Positions 1 through 6,838 of a stretch of 64,000 nucleotides of DNA are shown here, one piece after another. The stretch spans positions 2,327,501-2,391,500 of the forward strand of contig NZ_CP101527.1 of the NCBI RefSeq assembly GCF_026427595.1, given 5' to 3'. The notes beneath the pieces are model-generated. The model was given only the letters and a program-made list of their open reading frames with translations, searched no databases and was not told the DNA's origin. Source of the stretch: Alkalimarinus sediminis (GTDB lineage: Bacteria; Pseudomonadota; Gammaproteobacteria; Pseudomonadales; Oleiphilaceae). The translations under genes and the position numbers were made by a program. The stretch's first letter is position 1. Each line of letters opens with the position of its first letter.

Positions 1-111
1 GATACCCCTTTGTTTACTATTCACTCTGAAGCGCCAGGAGAGCTGCAATACGCCATTAACTTCTTAAATGATCACCCTGGTGCGATCAGCATAGAGGAGG
101 AAAGCATTTGA
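1..111 (+). CDS. Putative thymidine phosphorylase (archaeal AMP-phosphorylase-like), C-terminal fragment
   Basis: Only the last 36 codons lie in the window; the 5' part is cut off by the window edge. The reading frame starts DTPLFTIHSEAPGELQYAIN and ends in TGA at 109-111. A 'PLFTIHAE-x-x-GEL-x-YA' tail is typical of the C-terminal domain of pyrimidine nucleoside phosphorylases, including the archaeal-type (TIGR02645-like) proteins found in many gammaproteobacteria. The family splits a nucleoside or nucleotide with phosphate to give a base and a ribose phosphate. The stop codon overlaps the TTG start of the next gene (TTGA), so the two are probably translationally coupled. The subfamily is inferred from a short tail plus the PRPP-synthetase neighbour. 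Confidence 0.6.
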   Translation, partial: DTPLFTIHSEAPGELQYAINFLNDHPGAISIEEESI

Positions 112-998
112 AACCGCTACTATTCACACTATTCCACGAAAATAGCTCACTCTCCACTCGACTCATAGAGAGCGGCCAATTTGAGCTAGGAGAAACTGAT
201 ATTCGTCGCTTCCCGGATGGCGAAAGTTATGTAAGGACCCTCACCCCTGTTAATCAACGCAAAGTGATTATTCTAGCTAACCTGCACCACCCTGACGACA
301 AGCTATTACCCCTACTCTTTCTTTGCCAAACCTTAAAAGATCAGCATGCAGCACATATCAGCTTAGTCGCACCATATCTACCTTATATGCGACAAGATAA
401 ACGCTTTCATACAGGAGAGTGCATCACCTCAGCAGTGTTTGCCTCTCTATTAAGCCCTGCTATAGACGAACTAATCACGATAGACCCACACCTTCACCGC
501 TATCATTCACTATCAGAAATCTATAACAGCAAAACTCAAACGCTAAAGGCCGATAACACTATCGCAAACTGGATAAAAGATCATATAGAAAAGCCCTTGA
601 TTGTAGGGCCTGATAGTGAGAGCGAACAGTGGGCTGCAGCAACCGCCGAGATGATTGGCTGCCCTCACCTTGTTTTACTGAAAGAGCGATTTGGCGATCG
701 CGAAGTCAAAATATCAACACCAGAGGCCGATACACTGACAGATCATACACCTGTACTCGTTGACGATATTATTTCAACCGGCAGAACAATGATAGAAACA
801 GCGGCAATGCTAAAGCAAGAAGGTTTTAGACCCCCAATCTGCATTGGCGTGCATGCGGTTTTTTCAGAAGGTGACTATCAAGCGCTAGCAAAAAGTGATG
901 TTGAAAAGGTCATCACCTGCAATACTATCGAACATCATAGTAACGGCATCAACCTGTCTGAAGTCATTATCCACGCACTAGGCTTGCAAGCTAACTAA
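108..998 (+). CDS. Ribose-phosphate pyrophosphokinase-like protein (class III-like)
   Basis: PRPP synthetase family, 296 aa, cytoplasmic; the family makes PRPP from ribose 5-phosphate and ATP. Visible motifs are FPDGE (35-39), RQDKRF in the ATP-binding region (95-100), DPHLH (126-130) and the PRPP-binding loop VDDIISTGRT (218-227). It is shorter than the housekeeping bacterial Prs (about 315 aa), and PYMRQDKRFHTGE resembles archaeal class III enzymes more than the bacterial form. It starts at TTG inside the stop of the upstream phosphorylase gene, with the GGAGGAAAG stretch (97-105) as ribosome binding site. It is probably a paralogue of housekeeping prs, joining nucleoside phosphorolysis to PRPP formation; substrate choice is inferred. 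Confidence 0.85.
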   Translation: MKPLLFTLFHENSSLSTRLIESGQFELGETDIRRFPDGESYVRTLTPVNQRKVIILANLHHPDDKLLPLLFLCQTLKDQHAAHISLVAPYLPYMRQDKRFHTGECITSAVFASLLSPAIDELITIDPHLHRYHSLSEIYNSKTQTLKADNTIANWIKDHIEKPLIVGPDSESEQWAAATAEMIGCPHLVLLKERFGDREVKISTPEADTLTDHTPVLVDDIISTGRTMIETAAMLKQEGFRPPICIGVHAVFSEGDYQALAKSDVEKVITCNTIEHHSNGINLSEVIIHALGLQAN

Positions 999-1023
999 GA
1001 AGCATTTTGTAGATGCAACCGGA

Positions 1024-1194
1024 CTAGGCTGCATCTTTACGAGACTCGCAACGAAATACGGCTATCGGGTCATCATATTGATTATGTGGGTCTTGCTCAT
1101 GAGCCAATGACCAAATTAAATAATCTATAAATGCCTGCTCATTATCTTGGTTTTGTTTAACTGCTGCGGCCTGAGTTTTAATCTGCGTATCCAT
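1024..1194 (-). CDS. Small hypothetical protein (56 aa)
   Basis: A short reading frame on the minus strand: ATG at 1194-1192, TAG at 1026-1024. The protein begins MDTQIKTQAAAVKQNQDNEQ and is rich in D, N and Q, with no signal peptide or membrane segment. A purine-rich GGGGTG lies just upstream of the ATG and could be a ribosome binding site. I do not recognise a family. It is transcribed away from the regulatory RNA at about 1384, so the two could share an upstream region. Coding status rests on the start, the ribosome binding site and clean codons only. Confidence 0.45.
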   Translation of the reverse strand: MDTQIKTQAAAVKQNQDNEQAFIDYLIWSLAHEQDPHNQYDDPIAVFRCESRKDAA

Positions 1195-1247
1195 AAATCA
1201 CCCCATGAACTGTTGTTATGTTTATTGTGGATTAAATCTGTCAAAAA

Positions 1248-1271
1248 TCCGTAAGTAAATGTGCTTACGGA
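1248..1271. promoter_or_regulatory. Inverted repeat TCCGTAAG-N8-CTTACGGA
   Basis: Perfect 8-bp arms separated by 8 bases, between the 56-aa ORF and the GacA box. The GTAAG/CTTAC core resembles the GacA-box half-sites, but the spacer is 8 rather than 6. It could be a second regulator site for the RNA gene, an operator for the small ORF, or a hairpin. Confidence 0.35.
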
Positions 1272-1310
1272 GCTTTAAGCAAAGTAAATGCCACCTAAGG
1301 ATTTAATTTT

Positions 1311-1328
1311 TGTAAGAGATCTCTCACA
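1311..1328 (+). promoter_or_regulatory. GacA/UvrY box upstream of the Csr/Rsm RNA
   Basis: TGTAAGAGATCTCTCACA matches the GacA upstream activating sequence TGTAAG-N6-CTTACA with one mismatch. Its centre lies about 65-68 bases upstream of the inferred RNA start near 1384-1388, the usual spacing for rsm genes. A weak -10 (TACTAT/TATACA, 1372-1380) lies between, and no good -35 is visible, as expected for an activator-dependent promoter. Confidence 0.75.
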
Positions 1329-1383
1329 GCGATTTGAGAAATATCCTACATACACGAACTATGTACTTACGTACTATACACAT

Positions 1384-1533
1384 CGTCAGGACGACATACG
1401 GTTTTCTTTAACAGGAAACGGTAGTTAACGTATGGATGCGGACAAGGAAGTAAACATGGATGGCCGGTTACCTAGGGAATGGTAAGGGAAGCATCAAACT
1501 GACGAGGCGCTGCATGGATGCAGCGCCTTTTTT
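1384..1533 (+). ncRNA. Csr/Rsm-type regulatory RNA (CsrA/RsmA-sequestering)
   Basis: This stretch of about 150 nt has no convincing ORF but contains nine GGA triplets (1389, 1414, 1434, 1440, 1446, 1458, 1476, 1487 and 1516), most within A(N)GGA, the core of the CsrA/RsmA binding site. The last one sits in the loop of the terminator hairpin. A GacA box lies at the proper distance upstream and an intrinsic terminator closes the transcript. This is the architecture of RsmX/Y/Z and CsrB RNAs, which titrate CsrA and so release repressed mRNAs (motility, biofilm, secondary metabolism). The subtype cannot be decided from the sequence. The 5' end is estimated from the promoter. Confidence 0.8.
1506..1533 (+). 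terminator. Rho-independent terminator of the Csr/Rsm RNA
   Basis: Perfect stem GGCGCTGC/GCAGCGCC with loop ATGGAT, followed by six T residues (1528-1533). The loop carries a GGA motif, so it may also bind CsrA. Confidence 0.9.
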
Positions 1534-1550
1534 ATACATAACTTAAGTTC

Positions 1551-2966
1551 CTATTTTTCAGGCCAGACATCTTCTTGCCAAAACCTAGGCGAATAGACTT
1601 GTACACCTCTAACAGGATCTAAACCCGCCCCCCCCTCGATTCGAGCTTTAACCTCAGGATAAACCAATAGTAGCAACCCTAAAACTGTAAAAATCACAAT
1701 CACCTTAACAAATAAAGAACCTACTTTGTGCTTACTCAACTCAAAGAACGAAGGCAATCTAAGGCAATCTTCTATCAAAAGACCGATTAAGGGTGCTAAA
1801 CATATAACTAACAGTAGCTGTGTTAAAGGGGCTACCCACACACCACTAAACATTGACATACCTATCGCAGCAACCACCGACCAAACAAAAGGAAAATAAC
1901 TATTAACTTCAGCTGAGCCAATACGTGATAGCTTTCTATACAGCATAAAGCTTAGCTTTATCACCAACAAAGCGAGCAAAGTTAGCACAGCAACACCATA
2001 CTCTAGCCCAACTTGAAGAATCAGGTTGTGAGGGTGAGCATAGACCGAGCTCGATACAAATGAGTAATGGAGAACACCGACACCCAAGAGCCAATTGTTT
2101 CTAATCAACTCTAACGACTCAACCCACATCCCCCAACGCCCAGAACTATGCAAACTAATACGCACAGGAACACCTTCCCCCCCCAAAAAAAACATAGGAA
2201 TCCCTTTTAAGAGCATGAGGTAACAGAGAAAACCAACCACTAGCACCCAAAGAAAAGACTTAATGTAAGACCTGTATTCTTTAAAAAAAACAAATACAAC
2301 AAGCGCCGCTATACTTAAAGAGCCTAAAGCAGCTCGAGCACTTAGTAGGAACAAGATAGATATCGTTAAAATTGAAATAACCACTGCTAGGTTTCGAACT
2401 AAACGATTATCAGACTCAACTGATAGTGCAAAAATAAACGGAAAGAACAATACTTGAATATGATTTAAAAACCGAATATTTGAAAAGTGATGCACCAGTA
2501 CTTCTCTCTCGATACTTGTACCCGAAACAACTCCTGCAAAATACCCAATAAAGAACTGAAAATAATAAACTAGAAGCCCCGCTAACCCAAAATAAGCCAC
2601 AGCAGAATAAACAAACCCAACATTATTCGATCCATGAATTGCCAATATGACAATAGCAAAGACCAATAAAAAATCATTCCCCCCCCCTTTAGCCGCTATT
2701 ATTGGATAACTTGCACCAATAATGGATAAACCAATAAATATCATTGCAAATAGGGACAAAGCCCTAATCGCTCGAGCCTGTTGACTCCCTATTACATAAA
2801 CTAAGCTAGCAACACGAGACGAAAAAGCACACGAAGCCAAAATAAATACAACACACAACAGCTGCAAAGCACGGTGTAAATCGTAAATACCAAAACCAAT
2901 GTTCACACTAAAATTAATCGCTACTACGATTAGCACCAAGGGCAATATAAAAACAAGTTTAGTCAT
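1551..2966 (-). CDS. Wzy_C / O-antigen ligase-family membrane protein, candidate pilin glycosyltransferase (TfpO/PilO-like)
   Basis: A polytopic inner-membrane protein of 471 aa from ATG 2966; an open TTG 24 bases upstream falls inside a terminator hairpin and is a poorer start. It has about ten or more hydrophobic segments. The Wzy_C signature HPHNLILQVGLEYGV is in the C-terminal half. Members transfer lipid-linked glycans to LPS core or to pilin. Its place directly downstream of pilA is that of P. aeruginosa group I tfpO/pilO, which attaches a glycan to the C-terminal serine of the pilin; this pilin also ends in serine. Length suits TfpO (about 460 aa). The coding strand has G8 (1628-1635), T8G8 (2177-2192) and G9 (2679-2687) tracts, all in frame here, which could drive phase variation. 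Acceptor is inferred. Confidence 0.75.
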   Translation of the reverse strand: MTKLVFILPLVLIVVAINFSVNIGFGIYDLHRALQLLCVVFILASCAFSSRVASLVYVIGSQQARAIRALSLFAMIFIGLSIIGASYPIIAAKGGGNDFLLVFAIVILAIHGSNNVGFVYSAVAYFGLAGLLVYYFQFFIGYFAGVVSGTSIEREVLVHHFSNIRFLNHIQVLFFPFIFALSVESDNRLVRNLAVVISILTISILFLLSARAALGSLSIAALVVFVFFKEYRSYIKSFLWVLVVGFLCYLMLLKGIPMFFLGGEGVPVRISLHSSGRWGMWVESLELIRNNWLLGVGVLHYSFVSSSVYAHPHNLILQVGLEYGVAVLTLLALLVIKLSFMLYRKLSRIGSAEVNSYFPFVWSVVAAIGMSMFSGVWVAPLTQLLLVICLAPLIGLLIEDCLRLPSFFELSKHKVGSLFVKVIVIFTVLGLLLLVYPEVKARIEGGAGLDPVRGVQVYSPRFWQEDVWPEK

Positions 2967-2974
2967 ATATGTAC

Positions 2975-3000
2975 AAAAAAAGGCTGCCAAAGCAGCCTTT
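2975..3000 (-). terminator. Terminator between pilA and the ligase gene
   Basis: On the minus strand the stem AGGCTGC/GCAGCCT is followed by seven T residues. It lies 17 bases past the pilA stop and directly before the ligase ATG at 2966. It would end most pilA transcripts and let only read-through reach the ligase. Confidence 0.75.
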
Positions 3001-3017
3001 ACATAACGCGCTACAAA

Positions 3018-3494
3018 TTATGAGCGACAGCTAGAAGGGAGATACTGATCTGCAACAGTCGTTGCATTCGCTGCACCAGATCCACTTGAACATGACACAG
3101 TCAAACCATTAGTGCTACCTGAATAAGAAAACGTAAGCCTACTATCACTTGCAGCACCTGTAATACTACCACCAAGGTCATCCAAGGTGATTTCAACATC
3201 CATAACATCATCAGATCTTCTAGTGATAGTCACTGCCGAAACTGTAGGTAACGCTGTTAGAGCTGTATCAAGCTGAGTCATTATACCGTCTGTAACTGCT
3301 GGCATCTCACCTTCTGCCACATATGATTCATATATTGTTGCTTTCGCAGCAGCTGCAGCCCCTACTGGTTCAGCTACCTTTGCTCGAATCGTATAATCTT
3401 GATATGCAGGAATCGCGACTGCCGCCAAAATACCAATAATCGCAACAACGATCATTAATTCAATTAGAGTAAAACCTTGTTGTGCTTTTTTCAT
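3018..3494 (-). CDS. pilA: Type IVa major pilin PilA
   Basis: Prepilin of 158 aa that polymerises into the type IV pilus fibre. The short leader MKKAQQG is cut by PilD before F8, which would be N-methylated; the conserved Glu5 of the mature protein is E12. The hydrophobic assembly helix follows ([20 protein letters not shown]). C135 and C156 would form the C-terminal disulfide (D-loop), and the chain ends CRS with a terminal Ser158, the kind of residue glycosylated in P. aeruginosa group I pilins. It is divergent from pilB and has its own sigma-54-type promoter. Downstream lies a terminator and then the candidate glycosyltransferase. Confidence 0.96.
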   Translation of the reverse strand: MKKAQQGFTLIELMIVVAIIGILAAVAIPAYQDYTIRAKVAEPVGAAAAAKATIYESYVAEGEMPAVTDGIMTQLDTALTALPTVSAVTITRRSDDVMDVEITLDDLGGSITGAASDSRLTFSYSGSTNGLTVSCSSGSGAANATTVADQYLPSSCRS

Positions 3495-3591
3495 AATTTT
3501 TTCCTCAATTTATTAAAATTCGACCACTTCTTATTGCGTTCGCTATGATCACTTTAAGAAGAGATCAAGAAGCTAGCCATGACTGGAACAA

Positions 3592-3607
3592 AGCAGAAGT
3601 CATGCCA
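3592..3607 (-). promoter_or_regulatory. Sigma-54 (RpoN) promoter of pilA
   Basis: The minus strand reads TGGCATGACTTCTGCT, close to the consensus TGGCAC-N5-TTGCW, with GG and GC 12 bases apart as required. The predicted start is near 3581, giving a 5' UTR of about 87 nt. pilA of Pseudomonas is RpoN/PilR-dependent. Confidence 0.75.
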
Positions 3608-3726
3608 AACATTAAAATAAAATATTTTAATGTTATTTTTCAAAACCTTATTAAACATTCATAAAACCAGACCACCAAAACATAATGAGGTAACACCTCT
3701 TATTTGAGTCAGTATGTGACCATTTA

Positions 3727-3746
3727 CGTCAGTTCCTAAACTGACG
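3727..3746. promoter_or_regulatory. 20-bp inverted repeat between pilA and pilB
   Basis: CGTCAGTT-CCTA-AACTGACG, perfect 8-bp arms. It lies about 150 bp upstream of the predicted pilA start and 93 bp upstream of the pilB ATG. It has no T-run, so an operator or enhancer site is more likely than a terminator. The regulator is unknown. Confidence 0.4.
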
Positions 3747-3838
3747 AAAACAAATACACGGGAAAACTTTAAAAAATAACGGTATAGCACTACACTTTAA
3801 TGCTAGAACTTAAACTATAAGCAATTGATACGGTATCT

Positions 3839-5548
3839 ATGGCATCTAATAGCGCAATCACACTCACAGGTTTAGCCCGAAAGTTTGTGTTGGACAACCT
3901 TCTTGAAGAAGAGGTTGCGAAAGACGCATTTACTCAGGCTAGCAACAACAATATTCCATTTATTACCTACCTGGTACAAAACAAGCTAGCAGGCGCCAAA
4001 GCTTTAGCCTACTCTGCAGCACAAGAGTTCGGGATGCCTGTAATGGATATTTCAACTTTTCTGGTTGAGTTAATCCCTGAAAAGATTGTTGATGAGAAGC
4101 TTATTAGAAAGCATCATGCGCTTCCCCTCTTTAAAAGAGGTAACCGGCTGTTTTTAGCGACCTCTGACCCAACCAATATTCAAGCGCTCGATGAACTCAA
4201 GTTTCACACAGGGTTAAGTACAGACGCCGTTCTGGTTGAAGACGATAAGCTCAGTGACGCTATTGAGAAATACCTAGAGTCGCAAGATACTTCGATGGGA
4301 GATCTCGAGGGCGGAGACTTAGATGATCTAGACATTGAATCGGGTGAGACAGAGCAAGAGGAAGCACAAAACAATGAGGCAGACGATGCACCTATTGTAA
4401 AATACGTCAACAAAATGCTATTGGATGCTATAAAAGGCGGCGCCTCAGATTTACATTTCGAACCATACGAGAAATCATACCGAGTTCGATACCGAACGGA
4501 TGGTATTTTGCATGAAGTATCTAAACCTTCAATTAAGCTTGCGCCCAAAATTGCTGCCCGCATAAAAGTAATGTGCCAAATGGACATTTCTGAAAGGCGC
4601 ATCCCTCAAGACGGACGGATAAAGTTAAAACTCTCTAAAACAAAAGCCATTGATTTTCGAGTCAACACCCTCCCTACACTATGGGGAGAGAAAATCGTAC
4701 TACGTATCCTTGACCCTAGCAGTGCCAAAATGGGGATTGACGCACTCGGCTATGAAGAGGATCAAAAAGAACTTTATATGCAAGCCTTGGCACAACCACA
4801 AGGTATGATTTTAGTAACAGGCCCTACAGGTAGCGGTAAGACAGTATCACTTTATACAGGATTGAATATTCTTAATACGCCAGAAACCAATATATCAACG
4901 GCTGAAGACCCAGTAGAAATCAACCTAGAGGGTATAAACCAGGTTAACGTTAACCCTAAGGTTGGCTTAGGTTTCCCAGAAGCACTGAGATCATTCTTAA
5001 GGCAAGACCCTGATATTGTTATGGTGGGAGAGATACGGGACTTAGATACTGCATCTATCGCAATCAAAGCCGCTCAAACAGGTCACTTGGTATTGTCAAC
5101 ACTGCACACCAATAGTGCCCCTGAAACCTTAACCCGTATGATGAATATGGGCGTACCTGCTTTTAATATCGCGACATCTGTCAGCTTAATCATCGCTCAG
5201 CGATTGGGCAGACGCTTATGCAATAACTGCAAAGAGAAAGCAGATATTCCAAAAGATGTACTTATTAAGCAAGGGTTCACAGAAGAACAAATTGAAACAG
5301 GGTTTACATTGTACCAACCAAAAGGCTGTGATAAATGTTCAGGTGGATACAAAGGGCGTGTCGGTATTTATGAAGTGGTTAAAATTACACCTGCTATATC
5401 TCAATTGATAATGGAAGAAGCGACATCGCTTGATATAGCAGCAGCAGCCCAAAAAGAAGGTTTTAATAATTTAAGACAGTCAGCAATGCTAAAAGCAATT
5501 GAAGGCGTGACAAGCTTGGAAGAAGTTAACCGAGTGACTAAGGATTAA
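3839..5548 (+). CDS. pilB: Type IV pilus extension ATPase PilB
   Basis: GspE/PilB-family hexameric ATPase of 569 aa that powers pilus assembly from the cytoplasmic face of the inner membrane. An N-terminal MshEN-like domain (about 1-150) is followed by an acidic linker (155-183), then the ATPase domain with Walker A GPTGSGKT (328-335), Walker B-like DPDIVMVGEIRD (390-401) and the His box ending STLHTN (420-425). A C-terminal zinc site is shown by CNNC (461-464) and a later CDKC. Full length. It leads pilB-pilC-pilD-coaE-yacG, and pilC starts two bases after its stop. Confidence 0.97.
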   Translation: MASNSAITLTGLARKFVLDNLLEEEVAKDAFTQASNNNIPFITYLVQNKLAGAKALAYSAAQEFGMPVMDISTFLVELIPEKIVDEKLIRKHHALPLFKRGNRLFLATSDPTNIQALDELKFHTGLSTDAVLVEDDKLSDAIEKYLESQDTSMGDLEGGDLDDLDIESGETEQEEAQNNEADDAPIVKYVNKMLLDAIKGGASDLHFEPYEKSYRVRYRTDGILHEVSKPSIKLAPKIAARIKVMCQMDISERRIPQDGRIKLKLSKTKAIDFRVNTLPTLWGEKIVLRILDPSSAKMGIDALGYEEDQKELYMQALAQPQGMILVTGPTGSGKTVSLYTGLNILNTPETNISTAEDPVEINLEGINQVNVNPKVGLGFPEALRSFLRQDPDIVMVGEIRDLDTASIAIKAAQTGHLVLSTLHTNSAPETLTRMMNMGVPAFNIATSVSLIIAQRLGRRLCNNCKEKADIPKDVLIKQGFTEEQIETGFTLYQPKGCDKCSGGYKGRVGIYEVVKITPAISQLIMEEATSLDIAAAAQKEGFNNLRQSAMLKAIEGVTSLEEVNRVTKD

Positions 5549-5550
5549 TT

Positions 5551-6771
5551 ATGGTTGAAAAAGCAGAAAAATTAAGTGCCTATAATTGGGAAGGAACTGA
5601 CCGAAAAGGTAACAAGACCAAGGGTAAAACAAACGGTAAAAATGCTGCGTTAGTAAAAGCACAGCTCCGGCAACAAGGCATAACTCCAATTAAAGTAAAA
5701 AAAGAAGCAATATCACTCGGAGGTCCCAAGAAAAAGAAGATCACCCCATTTGATATTGCTATATTTACCCGACAACTCGCTACAATGATGAAGGCAGGCG
5801 TGCCACTGATCCAAGCATTTGATATTGTTGCAGAAGGCCTGGAAAACCCAAGCCTTCGCGATGTTGTACTAGACATTAAAACCGAAGTCGCCGCTGGTAA
5901 CAACTTCGCTGGCGCTCTTAGAAAACACCCAAAGTACTTCGACGATTTATTTTGTAATCTAGTAGACTCTGGTGAACAGTCCGGTGCTTTAGAAACCATG
6001 CTTGATCGTGTTGCGACATACATGGAGAAAACAGAAACACTTAAGAAAAAAGTTAAAAAAGCAATGAGCTACCCAATCGCTGTAGTATGTGTTGCGGTGA
6101 TCGTAACAGCAATTCTACTTATTAAAGTAGTTCCCCAGTTTGAAGAACTTTTTTCTGGATTTGGAGCGGAGCTTCCAGCATTTACTCAGTTTGTAATTGG
6201 AATTTCCGAGTGGATGCAAGAATGGTGGTATGTCGGGCTTGGTATAATTATCGCCACTATTTTCATATTTAAAGAAGCTAAACAAAGATCTAGTGCATTT
6301 GCAGATAAACTTGACCACCTCATTCTGCGATTACCAGTTGTTGGAATCATAATAGATAAGTCTGCAATAGCAAGATTTGGGCGAGTATTATCAACAACTT
6401 TTGCAGCAGGCGTACCATTAGTCGATGCCCTAGACTCTGTGGCTGGTGCAGCTGGAAATGCCAAATATCGCGATGCAATTTATAGAATAAGAGATGATGT
6501 TTCCACCGGTACTCAACTGCAGTTTTCAATGAAACAAACGAATGTATTTCCTGCCATGGCTGTTCAACTTGTTTCTATTGGCGAAGAATCTGGTGCGCTA
6601 GACTCTATGCTTGAAAAAGTAGCTGACTATTATGAAGAAGAGGTTGACGCCCTTGTCGACAGCCTGACTAGTTTGATGGAACCGATAATAATGTCTGTGT
6701 TGGGTGTGCTAGTTGGCGGCTTAATTGTTGCCATGTACTTACCGATATTCCAGATGGGGCAAGTTGTTTAA
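5551..6771 (+). CDS. pilC: Type IV pilus inner-membrane platform protein PilC
   Basis: Polytopic platform protein of 406 aa that couples PilB to pilin extraction from the membrane. Two T2SF domains are visible (about 75-195 and 275-398), each starting after FTRQLATMMKAGVPL- or FGRVLSTTFAAGVPL-like repeats, with long hydrophobic segments near 173-195, 220-240 and at the C-terminus. Length is typical for the family. It follows pilB by two bases and is followed by an intrinsic terminator, so pilD is probably read through or transcribed separately. Confidence 0.96.
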   Translation: MVEKAEKLSAYNWEGTDRKGNKTKGKTNGKNAALVKAQLRQQGITPIKVKKEAISLGGPKKKKITPFDIAIFTRQLATMMKAGVPLIQAFDIVAEGLENPSLRDVVLDIKTEVAAGNNFAGALRKHPKYFDDLFCNLVDSGEQSGALETMLDRVATYMEKTETLKKKVKKAMSYPIAVVCVAVIVTAILLIKVVPQFEELFSGFGAELPAFTQFVIGISEWMQEWWYVGLGIIIATIFIFKEAKQRSSAFADKLDHLILRLPVVGIIIDKSAIARFGRVLSTTFAAGVPLVDALDSVAGAAGNAKYRDAIYRIRDDVSTGTQLQFSMKQTNVFPAMAVQLVSIGEESGALDSMLEKVADYYEEEVDALVDSLTSLMEPIIMSVLGVLVGGLIVAMYLPIFQMGQVV

Positions 6772-6793
6772 TAACATTCAAGCTCTAATACTT

Positions 6794-6815
6794 GGCCTGC
6801 ACTCGCAGGCCTTTT
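6794..6815 (+). terminator. Terminator after pilC
   Basis: Stem GGCCTGC/GCAGGCC with loop ACTC, followed by TTTTCTTT. It lies 22 bases past the pilC stop and before pilD. Confidence 0.8.
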
Positions 6816-6838
6816 CTTTATAAGAGAACAACTAAGCA

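Larger units (their letters stand above)
3495..3838. other. pilA-pilB divergent intergenic region
   Basis: 344 bp without a gene. It holds the sigma-54 promoter of pilA (3592-3607), a perfect 20-bp dyad (3727-3746) and AT-rich DNA where the pilB promoter should lie. I could not assign a clear sigma-70 promoter for pilB. Confidence 0.6.

Noticed and set aside
3727-3746. Dyad between pilA and pilB as a terminator
   Set aside because: It lies upstream of both genes and has no T-run; an operator is more likely.
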